A DNA stretch of 31,887 nucleotides, from positions 1-31,887 of the forward strand of contig JAMOMX010000339.1 in assembly GCA_027066935.1 (NCBI GenBank), read 5' to 3'. Both the position numbers and the translations under genes were made by a program. The notes below the pieces were generated by a model that saw only the letters and a list, made by a program, of their open reading frames with translations, was not told the origin of the DNA and did not search any database. Each line of letters begins with the position of its first letter. The stretch's first letter is position 1. This stretch comes from Sulfurimonas sp. (lineage in GTDB: Bacteria > Campylobacterota > Campylobacteria > Campylobacterales > Sulfurimonadaceae). Shown here piece after piece: positions 14,572 through 23,361 of the stretch.

Positions 14572-16443
14572 ATGTTTAGATTTCTCACAATAGAAAAAAG
14601 ACTAAAACTACTTGTTTTTATCACTTTTTTTGGGCTTGCATCACTCATTGTAATATCATATTACAAAGATTCAAAAACCACAACACTTATAAAATTTTCT
14701 GAAGATATGTTACATTTAGAAGTTTTAACACTTCAAGAAAGACGAAGTGAAAAAGATTTTATAATGAGAAATAAAATTAAATATGTAGATAAATTCAATA
14801 AAAATATCTCTAAAATTGATGCTACACTTAAATCTATACATGAAGAGATGATACTTTTAAAAATTGATACTAAAGAATTAGTTCAATTACAACAACTATA
14901 TAAAATGTACGCATCAAACTTCAATGACCTTGTTAATACTTATAAAACAATTGGACTAGATAGTAAAAGTGGTCTAAGAGGTAAAATGAGAACTGCAATT
15001 CATGATGCAGAAGAAACAGCATTTTCTTTAAATAACACAGATTTAAGATCTCAAATACTTCAACTCAGAAGAAATGAAAAAGATTTTTTAATGAGAAAAG
15101 ATCCTAAATATATAAATAAACATGCTAAAAATTCAACTGAACTTATAAAATATATTAAAAAATCAAAAATACCAACAAAAACAAAAACAAAACTTTTAAA
15201 ACAAATATCTACCTACAAACAAAGTTTTAAAGATATCTCAGCTGCATATAAAAAACTTGGCTTTAATGAAAAACTAGGAATTCAAGGAGCAATGCGCTCT
15301 ACGGTTCATGAAACAGAAAATCTTTTAAAAGAAATAGAAATAAGTGGTACAAAAAAAATTACTAATATGCTTAATAATATTGAAAATTTATACTATACCT
15401 TTTTTATCACTTTAGTACTATTAATTGCAACTATTGGATTCTATATATCACGCAGTATTGTCTCTGCATTAAAAAACATTACTAACCAAATCGCCTCAAA
15501 TAAAAATGATTTAACTCAGCGTTATACACATAAGAATAATGATGAAATAAAAGTTATGATAGATGCGTTAAATGATTTTATGTCTAAACTAAAAACTACC
15601 TTAGAATCATCTAAGTTATCAAGTATAGAAAATGTATCTGTCTCAGCAAAATTATTTAAAACAGCTAATAAAATTGGTAAAAATATAGAAAAATCAACCA
15701 CAATTGTAAATACGACAACAAGTGAGGCGGAAAATATACAAACAGATTTAGATAGCACCATTGAATTAAGTGAAGCTGTACATAAAAAGATTAGTACCAC
15801 TGCAGAAAATATTGATGAAGTATCTACTCAATATGAGATTTTAATAGGTAAGATTAAAAATTCAGCAAACGTTGAATATTCTCTTGCTGAAAAATTAAAT
15901 ACTTTATCAAGTGATGCAGAAAACGTAAAAGAGATTTTAACAGTAATTAGTGATATTGCAGATCAAACAAACTTATTAGCTTTAAATGCTGCAATAGAGG
16001 CAGCAAGAGCAGGTGAACATGGTCGTGGGTTTGCTGTAGTTGCTGATGAAGTTAGAAAACTTGCTGAGCGAACACAAAAATCCCTTACAGAGATTCAAAC
16101 ATCAATAAATATAATAGTTCAAAATATTGTTGATAGTGCTACAGAGATGAGTAAAAATGTAGTTATTATTGAAGAGATGATTGAGATGTCTGATGAAGTT
16201 AATGATAAAGTAAGTATTAGTAAAGAGAGTATGAACTCTGCTATAGATTTAGTTAATAAATCAACTAAATATACTCAAAATACTGGGGATAAAATCATCT
16301 CAATGATAGAGAATGTTAAAGAGATAAATGTATTATCCAAAAACAATACAAAAAGTGTGCAAGAAATTTCAACAGCTACTAAACATCTATCTTCACTAAC
16401 AGAGGATTTAAATACACAACTTGATCAATTTAAAACTATTTGA
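14572..16443 (+). CDS. Methyl-accepting chemotaxis protein with HBM sensor
   Basis: A transmembrane chemoreceptor. TM1 spans about residues 11-30 and TM2 about 273-294. The periplasmic part is an internal duplication: ERRSEKDFIMR (56-66) recurs as LRRNEKDFLMR (165-175), and GLRGKMRTAIHDAEE recurs as GIQGAMRSTVHETEN. These are the hallmarks of the helical bimodular (HBM) domain, which in Pseudomonas McpS binds organic acids. A HAMP region follows TM2, then the signalling tip DQTNLLALNAAIEAARAGEH. No CheR-binding pentapeptide ends the protein. The next gene is a periplasmic NIT protein. The ligand is unknown. Confidence 0.9.
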   Translation: MFRFLTIEKRLKLLVFITFFGLASLIVISYYKDSKTTTLIKFSEDMLHLEVLTLQERRSEKDFIMRNKIKYVDKFNKNISKIDATLKSIHEEMILLKIDTKELVQLQQLYKMYASNFNDLVNTYKTIGLDSKSGLRGKMRTAIHDAEETAFSLNNTDLRSQILQLRRNEKDFLMRKDPKYINKHAKNSTELIKYIKKSKIPTKTKTKLLKQISTYKQSFKDISAAYKKLGFNEKLGIQGAMRSTVHETENLLKEIEISGTKKITNMLNNIENLYYTFFITLVLLIATIGFYISRSIVSALKNITNQIASNKNDLTQRYTHKNNDEIKVMIDALNDFMSKLKTTLESSKLSSIENVSVSAKLFKTANKIGKNIEKSTTIVNTTTSEAENIQTDLDSTIELSEAVHKKISTTAENIDEVSTQYEILIGKIKNSANVEYSLAEKLNTLSSDAENVKEILTVISDIADQTNLLALNAAIEAARAGEHGRGFAVVADEVRKLAERTQKSLTEIQTSINIIVQNIVDSATEMSKNVVIIEEMIEMSDEVNDKVSISKESMNSAIDLVNKSTKYTQNTGDKIISMIENVKEINVLSKNNTKSVQEISTATKHLSSLTEDLNTQLDQFKTI

Positions 16444-16483
16444 TTATTTAATGTAAATTAAGAAAATATTATTAATTTACTGG

Positions 16484-16489
16484 TATAAT
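16484..16489 (+). promoter_or_regulatory. -10 box (TGGTATAAT) for the NIT protein gene
   Basis: An extended -10 lies in the 75-base gap after the chemoreceptor, 30 bases before the start, so the NIT gene can be transcribed on its own. Confidence 0.5.
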
Positions 16490-16518
16490 GTTATTTTTAG
16501 ATAATAACGGAGAAAAAT

Positions 16519-17373
16519 ATGAGAATTTTTTTAATAATTACATTGTTGATATTTAATTTAAATGCTAAATCTTTATTTAGCAACGATCTGCAAGCTGAAA
16601 GTGCTAAATATATTGGGGCACTTAAAGATTTACTAATTGCTACACAAAAAACAAGAGGTTTAACCAATAGTTATTTACATGGAAATATAGAAGCTATGTT
16701 ATTGGTATATGGTCAAAGAGAAGATATGAAAGAAGCTATCTCTGAGATGGAAGCTATGTCATTAGCGTCTGATCCAATTATACACTCAAGAACCTCAGCA
16801 ATATCTAATGCACTTATAAAACTCAACCGAAGAGCATTAAAAAAAGAGGCTGACATGGTATTTGAAGAGTATACAGAACAAATACATCAAATTCTTATGT
16901 TGGCTCAAACAGTATCAAAGCGTGCATCTAAAGATTTAAATCCACTCGGACATAAGTTATTGGATGTGATGATGCAAACTATATTGCCTCTTTGTGAATA
17001 CACAGGTCAATTTCGTGGTATTGGAGCTGGAGTTGCAGCAAAAGGTGTAATTTCTCAAGAGCAAAAAACTAAAATGTTTGTACTAGCAAATAAAGTAGCA
17101 AAATTCAGTGATAGGCTTATACAAGATTTAAGAGAAATTGTTGCCAGAAATAAAGCAGATTGCGACATTCGTATACTTGACAGATTGGATGATGTGACTA
17201 AAAAAACATCTAATTATATAAAATTAACAAAAAGAGAGCTTTTAAATAATCAACAAATTAACTATAACTCTGATGATTATTTTGATGAGGGAACAGATCT
17301 AATTTCATTATATGTTAAAATTTTTGAGATGAATAATAAATCTATGGTTAACAACTCTAAGGGTTGGTTTTAA
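16519..17373 (+). CDS. Free periplasmic NIT-domain (nitrate/nitrite-sensor type) protein
   Basis: A 284-aa secreted protein with signal MRIFLIITLLIFNLNA and no further membrane helix. The mature part is all-helical. LLIATQKTRGLTNSYLHGN and YTGQFRGIGAGVAAKGVIS match the two Arg-containing helices of NIT domains, normally the sensor part of receptors such as NasR or of histidine kinases. Here no output domain is attached. Its position 75 bases after an HBM chemoreceptor suggests a soluble binding partner for it or another receptor; that is inference. The last 17 bases overlap the 3' end of argF on the other strand. Confidence 0.75.
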   Translation: MRIFLIITLLIFNLNAKSLFSNDLQAESAKYIGALKDLLIATQKTRGLTNSYLHGNIEAMLLVYGQREDMKEAISEMEAMSLASDPIIHSRTSAISNALIKLNRRALKKEADMVFEEYTEQIHQILMLAQTVSKRASKDLNPLGHKLLDVMMQTILPLCEYTGQFRGIGAGVAAKGVISQEQKTKMFVLANKVAKFSDRLIQDLREIVARNKADCDIRILDRLDDVTKKTSNYIKLTKRELLNNQQINYNSDDYFDEGTDLISLYVKIFEMNNKSMVNNSKGWF

Positions 17374-18283
17374 AACTTAACCAAACCATAAGACCTTTTT
17401 GGGCATGAAGTCTATTTTGGGCTTCATTAAAAATAATGGCTGAGTGTTTATCAAAAGTCTCTTCACTAACTTCAAGTCCTCTATATGCTGGAAGACAGTG
17501 TAAAAACTTAGCATTCTTTGTGGCTAAACTCATCATATTTTCATCAACCATAAAACCTTGAAATATTTTAATACGCTCCTCTTTTTCCTCCTCTTGACCC
17601 ATTGAGGTCCAAGTATCAGTAGTTACAACAGTTGCTCCACTAACTGCAACTTTTGGATCGTTAGTAATTATAATTTTAGCGCCACTCTCTTTTGCTAAAA
17701 AAAGTGCATCGTTTAAAATTTTACTATCAACTTCATAACCTTTTGGGGTAGCAATCCTAAGTTCAAACCCAAGCTTAGCAGCAAGAATCATCCAAGAGTG
17801 TGCCATATTATTTCCATCACCAATATATGCAGCAACTATATTTTTCTCAGCTTTATACTCAACCAATGTCATATAATCTGCTAATAATTGAACAGGGTGA
17901 AAAGAGTCTGTAAGACCATTTATAACGGGCACACTAGAGTTTAAAGCAAACTCCTCTATCATAGAGTGCTTAAAAGTTCTAATCATCACCATATCACACA
18001 TACTAGATATCACTCTAGCTGTATCTTTTATAGGTTCACCTCGTCCTAAATGGATATCTCGATTTGAAAGAAATAGAGCATGACCTCCAAGTTGAAACAT
18101 ACCAGTTTCAAAACTAACCCTTGTTCTTGTTGAGCTTTTCTCAAAAATCATACCAAGAGTTTGCATCTCAAGTTCTTTTTTATAAACTTTATTTTTAAGA
18201 TTATTTTTTATCTCTAAACCAATATCAATAATCTCTAAAATCTCATCTTTAGTAAAATCTTTTAATGTTAAAAAATGTCTCAA
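17357..18283 (-). CDS. argF: Ornithine carbamoyltransferase
   Basis: ArgF makes citrulline from ornithine and carbamoyl phosphate in arginine synthesis. The carbamoyl phosphate loop STRTR is at residues 51-55, HPVQLLADYMTL binds carbamoyl phosphate, and HCLPAYRGLEVSEE carries the catalytic Cys. At 308 aa the length is normal. The start is a TTG preceded by AAGGAT, giving MRHFLTLKDF; no ATG fits. A TATAAT box lies in the short gap after hemB, so argF may have its own promoter besides read-through. The 3' end overlaps the NIT gene by 17 bases. Confidence 0.95.
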   Translation of the reverse strand: MRHFLTLKDFTKDEILEIIDIGLEIKNNLKNKVYKKELEMQTLGMIFEKSSTRTRVSFETGMFQLGGHALFLSNRDIHLGRGEPIKDTARVISSMCDMVMIRTFKHSMIEEFALNSSVPVINGLTDSFHPVQLLADYMTLVEYKAEKNIVAAYIGDGNNMAHSWMILAAKLGFELRIATPKGYEVDSKILNDALFLAKESGAKIIITNDPKVAVSGATVVTTDTWTSMGQEEEKEERIKIFQGFMVDENMMSLATKNAKFLHCLPAYRGLEVSEETFDKHSAIIFNEAQNRLHAQKGLMVWLSFKTNP

Positions 18284-18319
18284 CTTAAATCCTTAATATA
18301 AAAAAGCCGTAATTATACC

Positions 18320-19294
18320 CTATTTTTGATCTTTAAGCATAAGAGCTACTTCTTTAGCATGATAAGATATAATAATATCTGCACCAGCGCGTTTAAAACT
18401 TATCATCGTCTCCATAACAACTCTATCATAATCTATTAAATCATTCATCCCAGCCATCTTTAACATTGCATATTCACCACTTACATTATAAACAGCCATT
18501 GGTAAAGAGGTTGCATCTTTTATCTCACGAACAATATCTAAATATGCAAGTACTGGTTTTACCATCAATATATCTGCACCTTGTAACTCATCTGATATAG
18601 ATTCAGCTATAGCTTCACGACGATTTGCTGGATCCATCTGATATGATGACCTGTCTCCAAAACTTGGAGTTGATTCTGCCACATCACGAAATGGTCCATA
18701 ATATCCACTTGCAAATTTAGTTGAATAAGACATAATTGGTAGATTTTCGTACCCTGCCCCATCCAAAGTCTCACGAAGTGTAACTATAATCCCATCCATC
18801 ATACCTGATGGTGCTATCATATCAACTCCAGCTTTAGCATGAATAATCGCCTGCTGTGCAGAAATTTCCAAAGTAGCATCATTATTTACAGTTTCATTTT
18901 CATCAATAATACCACAATGACCATGATCTGTATATTCGCAAAAACACAAATCAGTTACAACAAACATATCTGGATATTCTTTTTTTATCTCCCTCACTGC
19001 ATTTGCAATAATTCCATGCTCACAAAGAGAATCCGAACCAATTGAATCTTTTACATCAGGGATACCAAATAAAATAATGGAGTTTAATCCAAGTTTACTA
19101 AGCTCACTACACTCTTTTAAAACTTCATCTAAAGACATCTGATAAACACCTGGCATAGATGCTACCTCTGTTTTTATACCCTCACCACTTCTTACAAATA
19201 ACGGATATATAAAATCATCCACGCTTACTTTTGTTTCTCTTAGTAAATTACGTAAAGTGGGGTTTATTCTAGTTCTTCTAAATCTATCAAACAT
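18320..19294 (-). CDS. hemB: Delta-aminolevulinic acid dehydratase (porphobilinogen synthase)
   Basis: HemB condenses two aminolevulinates to porphobilinogen, the first pyrrole of haem synthesis. Of the zinc-binding cysteines, DLCFCEYTDHGHC shows all three, so this is a zinc-dependent form. Schiff-base lysines lie in SYSTKFASGYYGPFRD and in LMVKPVLAYLD. At 324 aa the length is typical. AGGA lies before the ATG. It is followed by argF in the same direction and is divergent from ribA. Confidence 0.95.
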   Translation of the reverse strand: MFDRFRRTRINPTLRNLLRETKVSVDDFIYPLFVRSGEGIKTEVASMPGVYQMSLDEVLKECSELSKLGLNSIILFGIPDVKDSIGSDSLCEHGIIANAVREIKKEYPDMFVVTDLCFCEYTDHGHCGIIDENETVNNDATLEISAQQAIIHAKAGVDMIAPSGMMDGIIVTLRETLDGAGYENLPIMSYSTKFASGYYGPFRDVAESTPSFGDRSSYQMDPANRREAIAESISDELQGADILMVKPVLAYLDIVREIKDATSLPMAVYNVSGEYAMLKMAGMNDLIDYDRVVMETMISFKRAGADIIISYHAKEVALMLKDQK

Positions 19295-19322
19295 GATTAA
19301 GTCCTAAATTTGAAAATTTTGC

Positions 19323-19328
19323 TATAAT
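19323..19328 (+). promoter_or_regulatory. -10 box (TGCTATAAT) for ribA
   Basis: An extended -10 lies 50 bases before the ribA start in the 83-base gap divergent from hemB. Confidence 0.5.
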
Positions 19329-19377
19329 TTTTTTTTAAAAATAATATTTTACCGTTTTTAAGTTTGGATAGGGATTA

Positions 19378-19941
19378 ATGAATACAAAAATATCACAAGA
19401 AGCGAATTTACCATCAAGATTTGGAGAGTTTAAAGTAAAAGCTTTCAAAGAGGGGCAAAAAGAACATCTCGTAATTTACACTGATCATATGAGTGAAGTC
19501 CCTACAGTCAGAGTACATTCAGAATGTTTAACTGGTGACGCTATAGGTAGTCTTAAGTGTGATTGTCGTGATCAACTAGAGTACGCTTTAGAGTTAGCAA
19601 GTAAAATAGATGGGATGGTTATTTATCTTCGTCAAGAGGGTCGCAATATTGGGCTTTTTAATAAAATAAATGCTTATGCCCTTCAAGATAAAGGGCTAGA
19701 TACTATAGAGGCGAACCATCAACTAGGATTTGGAGCTGATGAGCGAACATATGAGATAGTTACAAAGATATTACACCATTTTAATATTAAAAAAATTAAA
19801 CTCTTAACTAATAATCCAGATAAAATAAACTCTATTAGCGATATAGAAATAGTTGAAAGAATTCCAATAATAATGAAATCAAATATTTATAATGAAGATT
19901 ATTTAGATGTAAAAAAAGAAAAAATGGGTCACTTAATTTAA
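19378..19941 (+). CDS. ribA: GTP cyclohydrolase II
   Basis: RibA opens GTP to a diamino-ribosylamino-pyrimidinone, the first step of riboflavin synthesis. The zinc motif is in VRVHSECLTGDAIGSLKCDC (Cys residues of the S-E-C and K-C-D-C pattern), followed by RQEGRNIGLFNKI. It is a single-domain 187-aa enzyme with no fused RibB part. AGGGAT precedes the ATG. From memory the order argF-hemB-ribA-rsmG also occurs in Campylobacter jejuni; here a 2.1-kb signalling gene lies between ribA and rsmG. Confidence 0.94.
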   Translation: MNTKISQEANLPSRFGEFKVKAFKEGQKEHLVIYTDHMSEVPTVRVHSECLTGDAIGSLKCDCRDQLEYALELASKIDGMVIYLRQEGRNIGLFNKINAYALQDKGLDTIEANHQLGFGADERTYEIVTKILHHFNIKKIKLLTNNPDKINSISDIEIVERIPIIMKSNIYNEDYLDVKKEKMGHLI

Positions 19942-19970
19942 ATCACACTTGTAAAATTAGGGGGATAGAA

Positions 19971-22061
19971 ATGTCATTAAGGCTGTATAATGATAAAGAG
20001 ATTAAAAAACAACTAACCAGAGAGGAAATCCTTAAAGAGTTAGAGGCTATGGCTAATATTAGCAGTTGGGAGATTGACTTAATTACCAATAAGTCTACTT
20101 GGTCAGATCAAAGTTATAAAATTTATGCTCTTGAGAAACAAACCACCACTCCAAGTATAGAACTTTTTTATTCTTTTTTAATTAAAGAAGATCTAGCAAA
20201 AGCTCAAGCTGCTTTTGCTAACTTATTAACTAACAAAAAAACTATTTCTTTTGAGTGTAATATTATCGATGCTAATGGCATTAAAAAACATCTATTAATG
20301 TATGCTAAGATTATTTTTGATAAAGAAGACAACCCCTTAAAAATGATAGGGACTACCCAAGATATTACAGAGATAAGCACACTAAGAAGAGGATTAAGTG
20401 AATTTTCGAAAGTTATGCATAACTCTCTAAATGAGATATATATAGTTGACTATAACACACAAAAATATCTATACGTAAATAGTGGTGCATGTAAAGCTTT
20501 AGGTTATACAAAAAAAGAACTTTTGAAGATGACTGTATATGATACAAATCCATATCTTACTTTAGAAGAAGTTACAAAACTTAAAAAACAATATAACCAA
20601 AATAATGAAGTTCTTTTGATTCGGGCTTTGCATCAAAGAAAAGATAAAAGTACCTACCATGCCCAATCTTATATCCATTCAATCCACTACAAAGATAAAA
20701 AAGCTTATGTGATTTTTGACACAGATATTACTGATTTAATAAAATTAGAAGAGAAAATAAAGCACCAAGCTACACATGACTCTTTAACATCGCTACCAAA
20801 TCGTGCTTTATTTAATGATAGGTTGTCACAAATTATAAAATCATCTAAAAGAAATAATAAAAATTTTGCACTTTTATTTATAGACCTAGATCAATTTAAA
20901 AAGGTAAATGATTCATTAGGTCATGATATTGGTGATAAAGTTTTAAAAATTGCATCTTCAAGACTTGAGAGATCTATAAGAGTTGATGATACATTAGCTA
21001 GGCTTGGTGGAGATGAATTTATTATTATTTTAAAAGATGTTATTGAAATTTCAGATATCTCTAAAGTATGTTTTAAAATAATTAAAGAGATTAAAAAACC
21101 AATACTTGTAGATGGACATACTTTATATATATCTGCTAGCATTGGTATTAGTAAATATCCAAAAGATGCTGATAATGAAAAGGATCTAATTAAATATGCT
21201 GATATAGCTATGTATAAAGCAAAAAATTGTGGTCGAGATGGATTTGAATATTTCTCAACTCCTTTAAGCTCATCTGCTTATAAAAAAACTCTTTTAGACA
21301 ACTCTCTTCGAATAGCAGTTAAGGAGGATCAATTTATTGTTTATTATCAACCTCAATACAACATTGGCACTAAACAAATATCTGGTTTTGAAGCTTTAAT
21401 TAGGTGGAGACATCCTAAAGATGGGTTAATATATCCAGCAAATTTTATACCTAATGCTAAAGAAAATGGACTTATAATTGAGATAGATAAAATAGTGATG
21501 AAAAAAGCTATGAAACAATTTAGTACTTGGCATAAAAAGGGATTAAATCCAGGAACCTTAGCACTAAACTTAATGATGAAACAACTTAACAAAGATGATT
21601 TTATACCAATGCTAATACAAACTATGAAAGATTTAGATTTTAATTCTAAATGGCTAGAACTTGAAGTAAAAGAGTGTCAAGTTATGGATAACCCACAAAA
21701 CTCTATAAAAAAATTAAAAAAGTTAAGTGAGCTTGGAGTTAAGATAGCTATTGATGATTTTGGAACTGCTTACTCATCTCTTGCTTATCTTCAAAAACTT
21801 CCACTTGATAAACTCAAGATAGATAAAAGTTTCATTCTAAATCTATTAAGCAGCGAAGATGATAAAGCAGTTACAAAGGCTATAATTGCACTTGCACAAA
21901 GTTTAAACTTAAAAATAGTTGCTGAGGGAGTTGAGAGTGAATCACAAAAAGAGTTCTTGCAAGAAAATGGTTGTAATGATGTTCAAGGATTTCTTTTTGC
22001 AAAACCACTACCTGCTAATAAAATAACTACACTTCTTTATGAAATAAAGGAAAATAGATGA
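19971..22061 (+). CDS. PAS-PAS-GGDEF-EAL cyclic-di-GMP enzyme, all motifs intact
   Basis: A soluble 696-aa protein. Two PAS domains (about 25-130 and 140-255; the second starts SEFSKVMHNSLNEIYIVD) precede a GGDEF domain (about 265-430) and an EAL domain (about 445-690). The synthase signature GGDEF is at 346-350, with an RVDD inhibitory site five residues before it. The phosphodiesterase part has EAL at 474-476, ELEVKE, IDDFGTAYSSL, KIDKSF and VAEGVES. Both activities look possible; one may dominate. The stop overlaps the rsmG start (ATGA). No membrane helix is present, so the signal must be cytoplasmic. The PAS cofactor is unknown. Confidence 0.92.
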   Translation: MSLRLYNDKEIKKQLTREEILKELEAMANISSWEIDLITNKSTWSDQSYKIYALEKQTTTPSIELFYSFLIKEDLAKAQAAFANLLTNKKTISFECNIIDANGIKKHLLMYAKIIFDKEDNPLKMIGTTQDITEISTLRRGLSEFSKVMHNSLNEIYIVDYNTQKYLYVNSGACKALGYTKKELLKMTVYDTNPYLTLEEVTKLKKQYNQNNEVLLIRALHQRKDKSTYHAQSYIHSIHYKDKKAYVIFDTDITDLIKLEEKIKHQATHDSLTSLPNRALFNDRLSQIIKSSKRNNKNFALLFIDLDQFKKVNDSLGHDIGDKVLKIASSRLERSIRVDDTLARLGGDEFIIILKDVIEISDISKVCFKIIKEIKKPILVDGHTLYISASIGISKYPKDADNEKDLIKYADIAMYKAKNCGRDGFEYFSTPLSSSAYKKTLLDNSLRIAVKEDQFIVYYQPQYNIGTKQISGFEALIRWRHPKDGLIYPANFIPNAKENGLIIEIDKIVMKKAMKQFSTWHKKGLNPGTLALNLMMKQLNKDDFIPMLIQTMKDLDFNSKWLELEVKECQVMDNPQNSIKKLKKLSELGVKIAIDDFGTAYSSLAYLQKLPLDKLKIDKSFILNLLSSEDDKAVTKAIIALAQSLNLKIVAEGVESESQKEFLQENGCNDVQGFLFAKPLPANKITTLLYEIKENR

Positions 22062-22642
22062 ACTTAAAAGAGAAGATACAAAAAGAAAAACTACCACTTA
22101 CAGATAATTTTTTCTCAAACATCCAAAAATATAAAGAAAACTTAATGAAATGGAATAAAATTCATAACCTAACAGGAGCTAGAGATTCTCAAACTATAGA
22201 TGAATTTATATATGATGCTCTTTACCCTATTAAATTTTTACCAAAATGTGATACTCTTTTAGATATTGGTACTGGAGCTGGATTTCCTGGAATGATTTTA
22301 GCCTTAGCACTACCTGATACTAAGGTTACCTTAGCTGAACCACTTGCAAAACGAGCTAGTTTTTTACAGTTTATAAAAGCTGATTTAGAACTTGCTAATG
22401 TTAGAGTTGTTAAAAAAAGAGTTGAAGATATGGAGGACGAAATTTTTGATATAATTACTTCTCGAGCGGTAACCGATACAGAGATGTTGTTAAAACTAAG
22501 TGAAAACTTTCGTGATGAGCATACAAAGATACTTTTTTATAAGGGCGAAAATGTATATAATGAGATTCCAAAAAATATGAATCATAAAATAATCAAAACA
22601 AAAAATAGACATTATTTACTACTAGGAAATAAAATTGATTAA
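22058..22642 (+). CDS. rsmG: 16S rRNA (guanine-527-N7) methyltransferase RsmG
   Basis: RsmG (GidB) methylates G527 in the 530 loop of 16S rRNA. The SAM-binding stretch is LLDIGTGAGFPGMILALALP, preceded by KWNKIHNLTGARD and followed by EPLAKRASFLQFI and SRAV, all typical. At 194 aa it is near the usual length. Its ATG overlaps the previous stop as ATGA, which points to translational coupling with the cyclic-di-GMP gene. The last 8 bases overlap the next small gene. Confidence 0.93.
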   Translation: MNLKEKIQKEKLPLTDNFFSNIQKYKENLMKWNKIHNLTGARDSQTIDEFIYDALYPIKFLPKCDTLLDIGTGAGFPGMILALALPDTKVTLAEPLAKRASFLQFIKADLELANVRVVKKRVEDMEDEIFDIITSRAVTDTEMLLKLSENFRDEHTKILFYKGENVYNEIPKNMNHKIIKTKNRHYLLLGNKID

Positions 22643-22871
22643 ATATTTAGTTGTAATTGGTGTTATTTGGGCAGTTTATTATTTTTTTATAAAGAAAAAA
22701 CCAATTAAAAATCAATATAGCAATGAACCCAAACAAACAAAAGAAGCTTCTTATAATAATGATATGCTAAAATGTGAATCATGTGGAATATATTGTGAGA
22801 TTGATGATTCTATTTTAAATTCAGGAAAATACTACTGCTCAGATGAGTGTGTAAAAAAAGGTAAGCTATGA
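22635..22871 (+). CDS. Small membrane-anchored Cys-rich protein (PP0621-like)
   Basis: A 78-aa protein with one N-terminal helix (YLVVIGVIWAVYYFF), a short basic linker, and a Cys-rich tail CESCGIYCEIDDSI...YYCSDEC that looks like a small zinc ribbon, as in PP0621-family proteins. The start is a TTG at 22635 with AGGAAA before it; no ATG occurs before residue 44. It overlaps rsmG by 8 bases and the next gene by 4, so it belongs to that transcript. The function is unknown. Confidence 0.75.
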   Translation: MIKYLVVIGVIWAVYYFFIKKKPIKNQYSNEPKQTKEASYNNDMLKCESCGIYCEIDDSILNSGKYYCSDECVKKGKL

Positions 22872-23260
22872 TAATTTTAGGACATAGATTTATACCAAGT
22901 TTTAAGTTTTTTCATATTTCAAATATTGACACAATAAACAATACACCTCCAAATTCATCTCTATTTTTAGAATTTCATGAAGATAATCTTGAAACTATTG
23001 AATATCTACAAAAGAATGAACTTTGTTTTTGTTTAGGTGTTAGAGATGTAACCCAAATCGTATATGCTTCAGCACTTGGAGCTTCATATATTATGGTAGA
23101 AAAAAAGTTAGCAAAAATAGCTCAAGATTTAGCAAATAACTACCTTTTTGATGCAAAAATTTTAGCAAAAATTGAAAATGAAAAAGATATAGAAAATCTT
23201 GCTCTTATTGGTATTGATGGTATCCTTTTTTCTAATGCTATAATCAGAACTAAGTCATAA
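22868..23260 (+). CDS. Conserved-looking hypothetical protein, partial TIM-barrel likeness
   Basis: This 130-aa soluble protein is not recognised with confidence. It opens MIILGHRF and ends with IENEKDIENLALIGIDGILFSN, a strand-helix-strand pattern like the last part of glycerophosphodiester phosphodiesterase barrels (a dipeptide-rich loop then G-V/I-D-G-I). It is about half a barrel long and lacks the usual His and Glu catalytic pattern, so it is not called an enzyme. AAGG precedes the ATG, which overlaps the previous stop (ATGA). It is the last gene of the ribA-to-rsmG transcript. Confidence 0.7.
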   Translation: MIILGHRFIPSFKFFHISNIDTINNTPPNSSLFLEFHEDNLETIEYLQKNELCFCLGVRDVTQIVYASALGASYIMVEKKLAKIAQDLANNYLFDAKILAKIENEKDIENLALIGIDGILFSNAIIRTKS

Positions 23261-23302
23261 TTAACTACTTAGTTTTTATACTTAATTTAAAATTTAAAGA
23301 GA

Positions 23303-23316
23303 TTAGTATATACTAA
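23303..23316. promoter_or_regulatory. 14-bp palindrome before the haem-GGDEF-EAL gene
   Basis: TTAGTATATACTAA is a perfect palindrome, 46 bases before the next start, in a gap otherwise made of A/T runs. It could be an operator; AT bias makes chance possible. Confidence 0.3.
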
Positions 23317-23361
23317 AAATAATATACTATTTTATAAAAAATTTTATAGGAAATTTTAATT

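Noticed and set aside
22635..22871. Considered dropping the 78-aa ORF because it has no ATG
   Set aside because: The rejection was not upheld: TTG with AGGAAA, a clear helix and a Cys-rich tail, plus overlaps with both neighbours, support it as a gene.
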